Source: Seohaeicola saemankumensis (GTDB lineage: Bacteria; Pseudomonadota; Alphaproteobacteria; Rhodobacterales; Rhodobacteraceae). From it: a DNA stretch of 64,000 nucleotides. Of the stretch, positions 18,606-27,384 are shown piece after piece. The notes beneath the pieces were generated by a model, which was given only the letters and a program-made list of their open reading frames with translations, ran no database searches and was not told where the DNA came from. How positions within the stretch are numbered: the first letter of the stretch is position 1; every line of letters starts with the position of its first letter. Location of the stretch: positions 1 through 64,000 of the forward strand of contig NZ_JAIUZI010000007.1 in assembly GCF_020171285.1 (NCBI RefSeq), given 5' to 3'. The position numbers and the translations under genes are program-made.

Positions 18606-19055
18606 ATGACCCTGACCGTATATCTTTCCGGCGAAATCCACACCGACTGGCGCGACCAGATCATCCAGGGGGCAAAAGGGCTCGATGTCGCTTTCAGCGC
18701 TCCGGTGACCGATCACGCCGCCAGCGACGACTGTGGCGTCGCGATCCTGGGGGCCGAGCCGGACAAGGTCTGGCACGACCGCAAGGGCGCGCAGGTCAAC
18801 GCGATCCGCACCCGCAAGGGCATCGCCGACGCCGACATCGTCGTGGTGCGTTTCGGCGACCAGTACAAACAGTGGAACGCCGCCTTTGACGCCGGTTATG
18901 CCGCCGCGCTGGGCAAATCGCTGATCATCCTGCACGGCCCGGATCATGCCCATGCGCTGAAAGAGGTCGACGCCGCCGCGCTGGCGGTCGCACAGGAGCC
19001 GCGTCAGGTGGTCGAAATCCTGCGCTATGTGCTGACCGGGGCGCTGCCCGGCTGA
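18606..19055 (+). CDS. YtoQ family protein
   Basis: 149 residues beginning MTLTVYLSGEIHTDWRDQI, with SAPVTDHAASDDCG, NAIRTRKGIADADIVVVRFG and KQWNAAFDAGYAAALGKSLI. These are hallmarks of the YtoQ family, which has a nucleoside 2-deoxyribosyltransferase-like fold; the function is unknown. AAGGAGCGCACACG provides the ribosome site. Confidence 0.85.
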   Translation: MTLTVYLSGEIHTDWRDQIIQGAKGLDVAFSAPVTDHAASDDCGVAILGAEPDKVWHDRKGAQVNAIRTRKGIADADIVVVRFGDQYKQWNAAFDAGYAAALGKSLIILHGPDHAHALKEVDAAALAVAQEPRQVVEILRYVLTGALPG

Positions 19056-19118
19056 TTTTGCCCACATTGCGGCGGTGATGTGTTAGTCTGACGGGCAATT
19101 TCAAACGGAATTCATTTC

Positions 19119-20540
19119 ATGCCCGACGACCCGCACTTCATCAAAGTCTCTTACGGTCAGATCGACCTGTCGCCTAAATCGAAACCACGCAAGTCGCGCC
19201 GGGACGAGGTGGTGAAATGGCTGCAATTCCTGCGGTCGGCGCTGCTCAACCTGATTGTCGTTGTCTCTTTGCTGGCGCTGGTCGGGGTCACGGTCAAGGA
19301 ACTGTTCCGCCGCCCTGTCATTATCGAAGAGATCGGCCTGCCCGAGGCGCTGTCAAAACGCGGGCTGACCGGCGTTGTGACCGCCCATCGCCTGTGGGAC
19401 GCGATGGTCGAGGTGCAAGACGGATCCAGCACGATCAAGCCCAGAACCTCGCTGATCACCTCTGCGCGGCAACTGAATGTGGTCGAACCGGGCACCGGCC
19501 TGTCATTGCAATCCCTGACCCAGGTTCTGCGTGCCCTGTTCGGGCTGACCCAGACCCGGATTTCCGGCGAGATCATCTGTGCGGCAGAGGACTGCGCGAC
19601 AGAGAACCTGCAACTGCGGTTGCGGGTGTTTTCCGGCGCGGGCACCAAAATCGTCAGCGCCGGAGTGGTGGGCGAGACCCCGATCCCGGACTACTTCCTG
19701 AAATCCGCGCTCGCGGTCCTGCGTGTCGTCGATCCATATGTGGTCGCATCATACCTATATGAAGACGAGGCTACGCGGCCCGACGCCATCGCGCTGGCCG
19801 AGGAAATGCTGCGCGACCGCCATCCGCAGCGGGCCTGGGCCGCCAATCTGCTGGCCAATCGGGAAAGTGACCGGGGCAATGATGACGCCGCCATCGAATG
19901 GTATCGGAAATCCATTGCAATGGCGGAAACCGCAGGACCGAAACATTGGGCGCTTCCATGGTACAACTGGGGCACCAGCCTCGGCAATCTCGGCCGTCAC
20001 GAAGAGGCGATTGCCAAATACCGCCGTGCGACAGAGCTTGATCCGGAGGATGCCTCTCCATGGTACAACTGGGGCACCAGCCTCGGCAATCTCGGCCGTC
20101 ACGAAGAGGCGATTGCCAAATACCGCCGTGCGACAGAGCTTGATCCGGAGGATGCCTTTCCATGGAACAACTGGGGCAACAGCCTCGGCGGTCTCGGCCG
20201 CCACGAAGAGGCGATCGCCAAATACCGCCGGGCGACGGAGCTTGATCCGGAGGATGCCGCTCCATGGAACGGCTGGGGTAACAGCCTCGGCGATATCGGT
20301 CGCCACGAAGAGGCGATTGGCAAGTACCGCCGGGCGACGGAGCTTGATCCGGAATATGCCGTTCCATGGCACAACTGGGCCGTCACGCTGTCCCAATTCG
20401 CAGCCACTACCCCTCTGCCGGACTGCGCAAGGCTCCGGTCTTTGTGGCAATCCTACCTGGACGCGGCTGGCGACCATGCACCTGGCTGGGCGCCGGCGCG
20501 TTTCGCTCGTCAAACCGCAGATTGTCCCGCTCCGGATTAA
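19119..20540 (+). CDS. Membrane-anchored TPR repeat protein
   Basis: 473 residues. A basic cytoplasmic leader is followed by one membrane span (about 41-61, LLNLIVVVSLLALVGVTV), so the rest is probably periplasmic. A region of about 220 residues without known motif comes next, then tetratricopeptide repeats from about 230. The last units are 34 residues each with the consensus W-x-N-W-G-x-S-L-G-x-x-G-R-H-E-E-A-I-A-K. The tail from about 430 is not repeated. TPR domains mediate protein-protein contacts; the partner is unknown. The repeat DNA is nearly identical between units (see repeat entry). Confidence 0.8.
   Translation: MPDDPHFIKVSYGQIDLSPKSKPRKSRRDEVVKWLQFLRSALLNLIVVVSLLALVGVTVKELFRRPVIIEEIGLPEALSKRGLTGVVTAHRLWDAMVEVQDGSSTIKPRTSLITSARQLNVVEPGTGLSLQSLTQVLRALFGLTQTRISGEIICAAEDCATENLQLRLRVFSGAGTKIVSAGVVGETPIPDYFLKSALAVLRVVDPYVVASYLYEDEATRPDAIALAEEMLRDRHPQRAWAANLLANRESDRGNDDAAIEWYRKSIAMAETAGPKHWALPWYNWGTSLGNLGRHEEAIAKYRRATELDPEDASPWYNWGTSLGNLGRHEEAIAKYRRATELDPEDAFPWNNWGNSLGGLGRHEEAIAKYRRATELDPEDAAPWNGWGNSLGDIGRHEEAIGKYRRATELDPEYAVPWHNWAVTLSQFAATTPLPDCARLRSLWQSYLDAAGDHAPGWAPARFARQTADCPAPD
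19956..20363 (+). repeat. 102-bp tandem repeat encoding TPR units
   Basis: The CCATGG at the unit start recurs at 19956, 20058, 20160, 20262 and 20364, exactly 102 bases apart. Units 1 and 2 are identical across almost the whole unit, differing only near the end (GCCTCT versus GCCTTT). Later units carry a few substitutions. The repeats also open long spurious frames on both strands. Confidence 0.95.
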
Positions 20541-20583
20541 TTTCCGGTCCGCCGTCCGGACCCGGCGGCGCGGATCGGGCGGG

Positions 20584-20838
20584 TTACTGCGAATCCCAGC
20601 AGGACACCTTGACCGCGGCCTTGGCGACGTCCACCCAGGTGCGGCAGGCATAGACCCTACCTTCGGCCCGCACGACAAAGATGGCGGTGCGTTCGCCTTC
20701 GGTCAGGATGTCGGCCTGGATGATCTCGCCCGTGGCGAGCAGTGCCTCGCTGGCCTCCGGCGACAGCTCGGCGGCGGTGGCGGGGGCGGCCAGGGCGAGA
20801 CAGCCGGCGGCGATCATGTGGTGCAATCTGAACATCAT
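20584..20838 (-). CDS. Small exported protein of unknown function
   Basis: 84 residues. The signal peptide is MMFRLHHMIAAGCLALAAPA with cleavage near ATAA. The mature 60 residues (ELSPEASEALLATGEIIQAD onward) contain two cysteines (YACRTW, VSCWDS) that could form a disulfide in the periplasm. No family recognised. It sits between the TPR gene (convergent) and the antiporter (same direction, 71 bases upstream). Confidence 0.65.
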   Translation of the reverse strand: MMFRLHHMIAAGCLALAAPATAAELSPEASEALLATGEIIQADILTEGERTAIFVVRAEGRVYACRTWVDVAKAAVKVSCWDSQ

Positions 20839-20909
20839 GGCTCAGACTATGCACATGGATGTTTGCAGCGTAATCCGCTTTGTCGCGGTCTGGCGGCAGA
20901 CGTCGCCGG

Positions 20910-22109
20910 TCACTTGCCCGGCGGGCCAAAGCGGAACAGCTCGGATGCGTATTTCGCGGTGAACCCGTGCACGAAAATCGACACCAGCACCGCCGAGATG
21001 GCGATCACCAGGATGCCGCCCATCCGTTCGACCCCTTCGAAATCCAGCACCACGAAGACCGCGAACAGCGCCGTCGCCAGACCGCGCGGGCCGAACCAGC
21101 CGAAAAACAGCCGTTCGTTGGGGGCCGCGTCGGTGCCCAGCAGCGACAGCCAGATCGCGACCGGCCGCACCACCAGCAGCGACAGCGCCACCACCAAAAG
21201 ACCGCCCGCCGTCAGATGCTCGAGCGCGATGGGAACAAACAGCGCGCCGATGAAGAAAAAGCTGAGCATGGTCAGGAACCGGCCGTCGCCCTCGAGAAAG
21301 TGGCGCGCGTGGCTGACCGAGCCCCTGGCCGTATTGGCATAGGCCATGCCCGACACGAAAACCGCGACAAAGGCGTTGCCGCCGAAATGCTCGGCGCCAA
21401 AGAAGATCACCCCGACCATCAGCAGCGTCGCTACCTGGCGCAGATCCTCGTCCATCAGGCCGCGCCCGATGACAAAGTTGCGCAGCCCCCCGATCAGCAT
21501 GCCACCGGCAAGCCCCACGGCCACGCCCAGCCCGATCTGCGTCGCCAGCAGCACCACCAGCCGTTCGCCGGTTTCGGCTCCGTGGCTGCCCTCGGCGGCC
21601 AGCCCGGCAAAGAAGATCACGAAAGGCAGCGCCAGCCCGTCGTTCAGCCCGCTCTCTGCGTTCAGCGCGTCGCGCAGCGGCCGCGGAATCCGCTCTTCGG
21701 CCTGGATCGACTGGCCCAGCGCCGCATCGGTCGGCGCCAGCAGCGCCGCCAGCAGGCAGAGCTCCCACAGCGGCCAACCGGGCAGCAGCACCAGCCCCAC
21801 GCCCACCCCCAGCAGGATCGCCAGCGGCAGGCCGATCAGCAACATGCGCGATGTCCGCGCCCCGATCCGGCCCAGCGAGTCGCGGTGCAGCAGGGTGGCG
21901 TCGGCAAACAGCACCAGCGCCAGCGTCACCTCGGCCAGCAGGTGAAAACTGCTGGCTGCCTCGACCGTCAGGGCGGTATCCTCGGTGCCCGAAATCACCC
22001 CGAGGGTGACAAAGATCATCGGCATGGTCAGCCCCCAGGCGCCGATTCGGGCCGAGAACAGGCAATAGAGCAGCATCGCCACCGCGATGTAGAACAACAG
22101 ATCGTGCAT
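20910..22109 (-). CDS. Cation:proton antiporter (CPA1/NhaP type)
   Basis: 399 residues with about twelve membrane spans. Family marks are ALLAPTDAALGQSI (the P-T-D ion-site motif in span 5) and the ALNAESGLNDGLALP segment (ND pair in span 6), both diagnostic of Na+/H+ exchangers, plus FFGWFGPRGLATALFAVFVV. The start at 22109 (MHDLLFYIAVAMLL) is the hydrophobic family start; the frame extends to 22139. It exchanges Na+ (or K+) for H+ across the inner membrane. No C-terminal TrkA domain is present. Confidence 0.9.
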   Translation of the reverse strand: MHDLLFYIAVAMLLYCLFSARIGAWGLTMPMIFVTLGVISGTEDTALTVEAASSFHLLAEVTLALVLFADATLLHRDSLGRIGARTSRMLLIGLPLAILLGVGVGLVLLPGWPLWELCLLAALLAPTDAALGQSIQAEERIPRPLRDALNAESGLNDGLALPFVIFFAGLAAEGSHGAETGERLVVLLATQIGLGVAVGLAGGMLIGGLRNFVIGRGLMDEDLRQVATLLMVGVIFFGAEHFGGNAFVAVFVSGMAYANTARGSVSHARHFLEGDGRFLTMLSFFFIGALFVPIALEHLTAGGLLVVALSLLVVRPVAIWLSLLGTDAAPNERLFFGWFGPRGLATALFAVFVVLDFEGVERMGGILVIAISAVLVSIFVHGFTAKYASELFRFGPPGK

Positions 22110-22221
22110 GGGCGCCCCTGACCGTGACCGTCGCGTCATGGTGGCGGAAATCGGTTCCGATGTTAAGGGCCGGTAGAGGCCGGAACGGGCAGGGGCCAGA
22201 TAGGGGGCCAGATCGGGGACC

Positions 22222-22271
22222 GGCTGACGCCCCGGCGTCGGGGGCCGCCGCGCGCCGCCGGGGCGTCAGCC
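22222..22271 (-). terminator. Hairpin at the 3' end of the GST gene
   Basis: A 16-bp perfect inverted repeat (GGCTGACGCCCCGGCG and complement) overlaps the GST stop codon on its right arm. There is no strong U-tract. Confidence 0.5.
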
Positions 22272-22967
22272 CTCCCTGGGCGGCGTGTTCAGGCCGGTCT
22301 GCACCGCCGGGCGCGCCAGGAACCGCTCCAGATAGGCCCGCGTGTTGGTCAGCTCGTCCCAGCCGACCACCTCGCGCGCGCCGTAAAAGTCCAGCGTCCG
22401 GACCCATGGCGCGATGGCGATATCGGCGATGGAATAGGCATCACAGACCCAGTCGCGCCCCTCCAGCCGCTGTTCCAGCACGGCCAGCAGCCGCCGCGCC
22501 TCGGCGATGTAGCGGTCGCGCGGGCGCGGGTCCTCGATCTGGCTGCCGGCGAATTTGTAAAAGAACCCGAGCTGGCCCAGCATCGGCCCCAGCCCGCCCA
22601 TCTGCCACATCAGCCACTGGATGATATGGGCGCGCTCGGTGGCGGTGGTGCCGATGAACCGGCCGGATTTTTCCGCCAGGTAGATCAGGATCGCGCCGCT
22701 TTCGAACAGGCCGATGGGGGCGCCGTCGGGCCCGTTCGGGTCGATGATGGCGGGGATCTTGTTGTTGGGGTTCAGCGACAGGAACTCGGGGCTTTTGACA
22801 TCCGCGTCGCTCAGCGTGACGCGATGCGCCTCGTAGGGCAGGCCGGTTTCCTCCAGCATGATCGACGCCTTGACGCCGTTCGGCGTGGGAAAGGCATAGA
22901 GCTGGATCACACCGGGATCGGCGGCGGGCCATTTCCGGGTGATCGGAAAAGCGGAAAGATCGGACAT
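22266..22967 (-). CDS. Glutathione S-transferase family protein (nu-class/YfcG-like)
   Basis: 233 residues. The N-terminal thioredoxin-like domain includes IQLYAFPTPNGVKASIMLEE and the glutathione-contact segment FESGAILIYLAEKSGRF. The PTPNG and NPNNKIPAI stretches are those of the YfcG/nu class, which has strong disulfide-bond reductase activity. The C-terminal helical domain has WLMWQMGGLGPMLGQLGFF and YSIADIAIAPWVR. Cytoplasmic. The start at 22967 follows a GGAGCCCCGCCG leader. It probably handles electrophiles or disulfides with glutathione. Confidence 0.88.
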   Translation of the reverse strand: MSDLSAFPITRKWPAADPGVIQLYAFPTPNGVKASIMLEETGLPYEAHRVTLSDADVKSPEFLSLNPNNKIPAIIDPNGPDGAPIGLFESGAILIYLAEKSGRFIGTTATERAHIIQWLMWQMGGLGPMLGQLGFFYKFAGSQIEDPRPRDRYIAEARRLLAVLEQRLEGRDWVCDAYSIADIAIAPWVRTLDFYGAREVVGWDELTNTRAYLERFLARPAVQTGLNTPPREG

Positions 22968-23198
22968 CGGCGGGGCTCCCGTGTTGACATGCCCCGACAG
23001 TAACGGCACCGCGCCGGGCGTACAGGGGCGGCTTTGTGCGCCGATGCGAGGCGGCCTGTGCGCCGCCGGCCACGCGGGGCGGGCCGGGACTGGGGCCATC
23101 GCCACGAAGGCTGGACGCCCGGTGGAAAATCCGGGATGGTCCGGAAGGTAATCATTGCCGTGCCCGTCGCGAACAGGGGCCAGGAACAGGAGTGAGGT

Positions 23199-24005
23199 AT
23201 GAACGAGATTATTTCCGACGCAGGGGCGCTCGCGCCGCTGGCGATGAATGTGCTCAAGGCGCTGGTGGTGCTGATCGTCGGCTGGACCGCCGCCGGCATG
23301 CTGGCGCGGATGGTGCGCAACCGGGTGAACGCAACCCCCCGGATCGACCCGACGCTGGGCAACTTCTTTGCCAGCATGGTGAAATGGGCGATCCTGGCCA
23401 TCGTTCTGGTGGCGGTGATGGGGATCTTTGGTATCCCGGCGACCTCGATCGTGGCCATTCTCGGCGCCGCCTCGCTGGCTATCGGCCTGGCGTTGCAGGG
23501 CACGCTCAGCGACCTGGCGGCGGGCGTGATGCTGATCGTGTTCCGGCCCTACAAGCTGGGCCAGTTCGTCGACATCGGCGGCACCTCCGGCACGGTCAAG
23601 GATATCTCGCTGTTCACCACCGAACTTGCGACCCCGGACAACGTGCAGATCATCGTGCCCAACGGCCAGGCCTGGGGCTCGGTCATCTTCAACTACTCCG
23701 CCCATGACACCCGCCGCGTCGATCTGGTCTTTGGCATCGATTATGGCGACAGCGCCGACGCGGCGATGAAAATCGTGCTCGAGGCGGCACAGGCCGATGG
23801 CCGCGCGCTGACCGATCCCGCGCCGTGGGTGCGGGTGACCAACCTCGGCGACAGCTCGGTCGATATCACCGCCCGGATCTGGTGCAAGGCGGCGGACTAC
23901 TGGGACCTGAAATTCGACCTGACGAAGACGATCAAGGAAACTTTCGACGCCCGCGGCATCTCGATCCCCTACCCGCATACGGTGGAAATCCAGAAAAAAG
24001 CGTGA
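23199..24005 (+). CDS. Small-conductance mechanosensitive channel (MscS family)
   Basis: 268 residues, the compact three-span form. Spans are at about 15-36, 64-84 and 88-118. The third is the pore helix, rich in Gly/Ala (GAASLAIGLALQGTLSDLAA). The cytoplasmic beta domain follows (GQFVDIGGTSGTVKDISLFTT, VPNGQAWGSVIFNYS), then the C-terminal alpha/beta part. It opens under membrane tension in hypo-osmotic shock. AGGAGTGAGGT precedes the ATG. Confidence 0.93.
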   Translation: MNEIISDAGALAPLAMNVLKALVVLIVGWTAAGMLARMVRNRVNATPRIDPTLGNFFASMVKWAILAIVLVAVMGIFGIPATSIVAILGAASLAIGLALQGTLSDLAAGVMLIVFRPYKLGQFVDIGGTSGTVKDISLFTTELATPDNVQIIVPNGQAWGSVIFNYSAHDTRRVDLVFGIDYGDSADAAMKIVLEAAQADGRALTDPAPWVRVTNLGDSSVDITARIWCKAADYWDLKFDLTKTIKETFDARGISIPYPHTVEIQKKA

Positions 24006-24086
24006 GGAACGGATTTTTGTGTCGAAACCGTGAAAATGCGGTTTGACTCGGGCGCGGGAGTTGGGTAGCTCAGCGCCCGTGGTTGC

Positions 24087-24163
24087 GGCGTGATAGCTCA
24101 GCTGGTTAGAGCACAGCACTCATAATGCTGGGGTCGGCGGTTCAAGTCCGCCTCACGCTACCA
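24087..24163 (+). tRNA. tRNA-Met (CAT), elongator type
   Basis: A full cloverleaf: acceptor GGCGTGA pairs with TCACGCT (first pair G-U), D-arm GCTC...GAGC, anticodon stem CAGCA/TGCTG with loop CTCATAA (CAT at 24121-24123), T-arm GGCGG-TTCAAGT-CCGCC, discriminator A and encoded CCA. The normal first base pair argues against the initiator tRNA. A tRNA-Ile with lysidine-modified CAT is the only alternative and is less likely from the overall sequence. Confidence 0.93.
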
Positions 24164-24456
24164 CCCTCCTTTCCCCGATCGTGAATCGCCTGGCTTCGCA
24201 GCCTGTTGTCCGCTGCATCTCGCGGTGCGCCCGAACCCGAGCGCTCCCGCCCGCCGTCCCGGCCCCCAGGGGGCCAGTCCGCCGGTTGGGCATGGCGCCG
24301 CGCGCCCTTCGGGCCCGCGGCGCGGTCGCGTCTCTGCGCGGGTCGAGGTGGCAGGAGGCTGGCGATGCCGCGCGACCGCGCCGCGCCGCAGGCGCGGCGC
24401 CGGGCCCAACCCCGGGCGGCCCGTCAGGGCCGGTCCGGGGGCGGGAGCCCCGGTCG
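24164..24456. other. GC-rich intergenic region after tRNA-Met
   Basis: About 290 bases of very GC-rich sequence with several short palindromic stretches (for example CGCGCCCTTCGGGCCCGCG and GGTGGCAGGAGGCTGGCG, the latter also present in the hairpin at 49.2 kb). No gene or integrase attachment site is seen. Confidence 0.5.
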
Positions 24457-25575
24457 TTACCCCTTGACGATCACCGAGGGGGACAGCACGTCGATGCCCA
24501 GCGCCCGGCCCACCGCATAGTTGGTCAGCTGGCCGGCGTGCACGTTCAGCCCGGCCAGCAGGTGCGGATCGTCGGTGCAGGCCTGTTTCCAGCCCTTGTC
24601 CGCCAGCGCCAGCAGGAAGGGCATCGTCGCGTTGCCCAGCGCGATGGTCGAGGTGCGCGCCACCGCGCCCGGCATGTTGGCCACGCAATAGTGCATAATG
24701 CCGTCGACCTCGTAGATCGGGTCCTGGTGAGTGGTCGCCTTCGAGGTCTCGAAACAGCCGCCCTGGTCGATCGCCACGTCGACGATGGCCGCACCCGGTT
24801 TCATCGTCGACAGCTGCGCCCGTGTCACCAGTTTCGGCGCCGCCGCGCCAGGGATCAGCACCGCGCCGATCACCAGATCGGCCTGCGCCACCAGCTCCGC
24901 TGTGTTGCCGGCGCTTGCAAAGGAGGTCTTGAACACCCCGCCAAAGACATCGTCGAGGTAGCGCATCCGCGGCAGCGACCGGTCCAGCACGGTCACATCC
25001 GCGCCCATGCCCGCCGCGACCCGCGCCGCGTGGGTGCCGACTACGCCGCCGCCGATCACCGCGACCTTCGCGGGGCCGACACCGGGCACGCCGCCCATCA
25101 GCACGCCGCGCCCGCCATTGGCCTTTTGCAGCGTCCAGGCGCCGACCTGCGGCGCCAGCTTGCCCGCCACCTCGGACATCGGCGCCAGGAGCGGCAGGCC
25201 ACCGGCTGCATCGGTCACCGTTTCATAGGCGATGGCGGTACAGCCCGAGGCCAGCAGGTCGCGGGTCTGGTCCGGGTCCGGGGCCAGGTGCAGATAGGTG
25301 AACAGCAGCTGCCCCTCGCGCAGCATCGCCCGTTCCACCGCCTGCGGTTCCTTGACCTTCACGATCATGTCGGCAATGGCAAAAATCTCGTCCGCGCTGT
25401 CGAGGATGTGCGCACCGGCGGCGATGTAATCGGCATCCTCGAACCCGGCGCCGCGTCCGGCGCCTGTCTCGACGATGACCTCATGGCCGTGGGCAACCGC
25501 CTCGCCGGCCGCGTTCGGGGTCATGCCGACGCGGAATTCCTGCGGCTTGATCTCTTTCGGACATCCGATTTTCAT
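24457..25575 (-). CDS. ald: Alanine dehydrogenase
   Basis: 372 residues, standard length. Reversible NAD-dependent deamination of L-alanine to pyruvate and ammonia. Signatures are MKIGCPKEIKPQEFRVGMTP, the catalytic-lysine region IADMIVKVKEPQ, FTYLHLAPDPDQT, and the Rossmann motif VAVIGGGVVGTHAARVAAGMG-type segment near residue 170, then VDVAIDQGGCFETS. The Lrp-family gene reads divergently 135 bases away, the usual arrangement in which the regulator controls ald in response to alanine. Confidence 0.96.
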   Translation of the reverse strand: MKIGCPKEIKPQEFRVGMTPNAAGEAVAHGHEVIVETGAGRGAGFEDADYIAAGAHILDSADEIFAIADMIVKVKEPQAVERAMLREGQLLFTYLHLAPDPDQTRDLLASGCTAIAYETVTDAAGGLPLLAPMSEVAGKLAPQVGAWTLQKANGGRGVLMGGVPGVGPAKVAVIGGGVVGTHAARVAAGMGADVTVLDRSLPRMRYLDDVFGGVFKTSFASAGNTAELVAQADLVIGAVLIPGAAAPKLVTRAQLSTMKPGAAIVDVAIDQGGCFETSKATTHQDPIYEVDGIMHYCVANMPGAVARTSTIALGNATMPFLLALADKGWKQACTDDPHLLAGLNVHAGQLTNYAVGRALGIDVLSPSVIVKG

Positions 25576-25710
25576 GGTGTCTCCTCCTCATGTTCCGGGT
25601 CCAGTCTGCCGCGTTTGCGTCGCAAATTTCGTGTTTTTTCGCTCGTCAGCACCCCTCTTTGTCGAATAGTCTTCGAAGAATTGACCCCAAGCTGCAAAGG
25701 ATGTGCGCGC
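25576..25710. promoter_or_regulatory. ald / lrp divergent control region
   Basis: This 135-bp region between divergent starts is more AT-rich than its surroundings (TCGCAAATTTCGTGTTTTTTCG, GTCGAATAGTCTTCGAAGAA). It must hold both promoters and, by analogy with AldR systems, the Lrp binding sites. TTCGAAGAA/TCGAATAG-like partial symmetry is visible, but individual sites cannot be assigned. Confidence 0.45.
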
Positions 25711-26178
25711 ATGGCCCTGGATACGATCGACCGCCGGATTCTGGCCGCGCTGCAGCGCAAGGGGCGGATGTCCAACGCGGAACTGTCGGACAAGGTAAAT
25801 CTGTCGGCCTCGGCCTGCCACCGCCGGGTGCAGCGGCTCGAGGCCGAGGGTTACATCCGCGACTATGTCGCCCTGCTGGATGCCCGCAAGCTGGGTATGC
25901 CGACCACGGTCTTTGTCGAGATCACCCTGCAGGGGCAGGCGGACGAACTGCTTGAGGCCTTCGAAAAGGCGGTGTCGCGGATACCCGACGTGCTGGAATG
26001 CCACCTGATGGCCGGCACTGCCGATTACATCCTCAAGGTGGTGGCCGAGGATACCGAGGATTTCGCCCGCATCCACCGCCAGCACCTGGCCCGGCTGCCG
26101 GGGGTGGCCCAGATGCAGTCGAGCTTTGCCCTGCGCACGGTGTTCAAGACCACGGCGCTTCCGGTGGAGTTTTCCTAA
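25711..26178 (+). CDS. Lrp/AsnC family regulator, probable ald regulator
   Basis: 155 residues. N-terminal winged HTH (MALDTIDRRILAALQRKGRM, NAELSDKVNLSASACHRRVQ) and C-terminal RAM ligand-binding domain (VFVEITLQGQADELLEAFEK ... VLECHLMAGTADYILKVVAE). It is divergent from ald, so it probably activates ald when alanine is available, as known for AldR-type regulators. The ATG at 25711 gives the family N-terminus. The frame is open for 1.5 kb upstream, but that part is the antisense of ald. Confidence 0.92.
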   Translation: MALDTIDRRILAALQRKGRMSNAELSDKVNLSASACHRRVQRLEAEGYIRDYVALLDARKLGMPTTVFVEITLQGQADELLEAFEKAVSRIPDVLECHLMAGTADYILKVVAEDTEDFARIHRQHLARLPGVAQMQSSFALRTVFKTTALPVEFS

Positions 26179-26272
26179 AAACCGGCCCAGATTCCGGGCC
26201 CGGACGTGACGGTTCTATACCGGATGTTCAGCCCCCCTGTGGCACCACGTTCCGGTTTTTGGACCGGATCTC

Positions 26273-27283
26273 ATGTCGACACTTACCTTTTATGCCGATG
26301 ACACCGAATTCGCCGGGGCTACCGGCAGCAATGTCAATGTCGCCCCGGGCCGTTCGGTGTTCGACAACCCGCCCAGCGCCTTTCTGGACCTCACGATCAC
26401 CAGCAACCCCGGTGACGAGGATCCCCGCCTGTTCGAAGTGGGCGATACCTATGACCTGAACTGGGGCGGTTTCGGCGGCGGCGGCAGCATCGAGGACGCG
26501 GTGGTCGTGCGCTCGGACATGGCGCCGGGCGACGGCGGCATCATCGTGTTCGAGGGCACCAACCAGTCCGGCGAACTGACCCAGATCATCTGGACCCCGG
26601 ACTTCAATCTCGAAGGCTGGTACTGGGATCACTACAACCCCAGCGCCGATCCGCAGTTTCACACGGTCGACCAGAACAGCTCTTACGATCACATGTTCAT
26701 GTGTTTTGCCGCCGGCACGCGGATTTCCACCGCCATGGGGCCGGTCGCGGTCGACGATCTGTGGGTGGGCGATCGCATCGACACGCTGGATGCGGGCGCG
26801 CAGCCGATCCGCTGGATCGGCCGCCGCCACGTGCCCGGACACGGGGCCAATGCGCCGGTGCAGTTCGCCCCCGGCACGATCGGCAACTTCGCCCCCCTGC
26901 GTCTGAGCCAGCAGCACCGCGTCCTGATCCACTCTCCGATGGCCGAGCTGATGTTCGGCCATTGCGATGTGCTGGTGCCCGCGAAATCCCTCGTCAACGG
27001 GGTCGACATCTGCCTGAGCCCCTGTCCGCGCGTCGAATGGGTGCATCTGCTGCTGCAGGATCATCACATCGTGCGCGCCGAGGGGGCGCCCTGCGAAACC
27101 CTGCTTTATGGCGACATGACCCAGAAAATCATGCGGCAGGTACCGGACCTGCCCGGCATCGGAACGCGCGCCGCGCGGCCGGTCCTGAGCTATGTCGAGG
27201 CGCTGACCCTGTTGAACCGCCCCGCCGTCCGCCCTCTCGTGGCGCCGCGCCTGACGATCCCCGACCCGCTGGCGGTGATTTAG
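26273..27283 (+). CDS. Hint-domain protein
   Basis: 336 residues. Residues 1-140 are an acidic, glycine-rich, beta-type region without signal peptide (GFGGGGSIEDAVVVRSDMAP). The Hint domain starts at C144 (CFAAGTRISTAMGPVAVDDL) with WVGDRIDTLDAG and later LRLSQQHRVLIHSPMAELMF, the Hint_2 form frequent in Rhodobacteraceae. Hint domains self-cleave at the cysteine. These proteins often accompany RTX-type secreted adhesins. The substrate or released part is unknown. The start follows a GGATCTC leader without a strong ribosome site. Confidence 0.82.
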   Translation: MSTLTFYADDTEFAGATGSNVNVAPGRSVFDNPPSAFLDLTITSNPGDEDPRLFEVGDTYDLNWGGFGGGGSIEDAVVVRSDMAPGDGGIIVFEGTNQSGELTQIIWTPDFNLEGWYWDHYNPSADPQFHTVDQNSSYDHMFMCFAAGTRISTAMGPVAVDDLWVGDRIDTLDAGAQPIRWIGRRHVPGHGANAPVQFAPGTIGNFAPLRLSQQHRVLIHSPMAELMFGHCDVLVPAKSLVNGVDICLSPCPRVEWVHLLLQDHHIVRAEGAPCETLLYGDMTQKIMRQVPDLPGIGTRAARPVLSYVEALTLLNRPAVRPLVAPRLTIPDPLAVI

Positions 27284-27384
27284 CGCCGCGATTCCGCGTG
27301 ATGCGGATTCACCCTTGCGCGCAAAGGCTCTAGGCTGAACTCTGCGGTGCGAGTGACGCGCGCAAGAGTTCGGGGAGAGGCCAG

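Noticed and set aside
19723..21342. Long plus-strand frame overlapping the TPR gene
   Set aside because: Arises because a 102-bp repeat (a multiple of three) keeps alternative frames open. The other frame gives the clear TPR pattern.
24087..24163. Initiator tRNA or an integrated-element attachment site at tRNA-Met
   Set aside because: The paired first acceptor base argues against initiator type, and no 3'-end duplication or integrase is found nearby.
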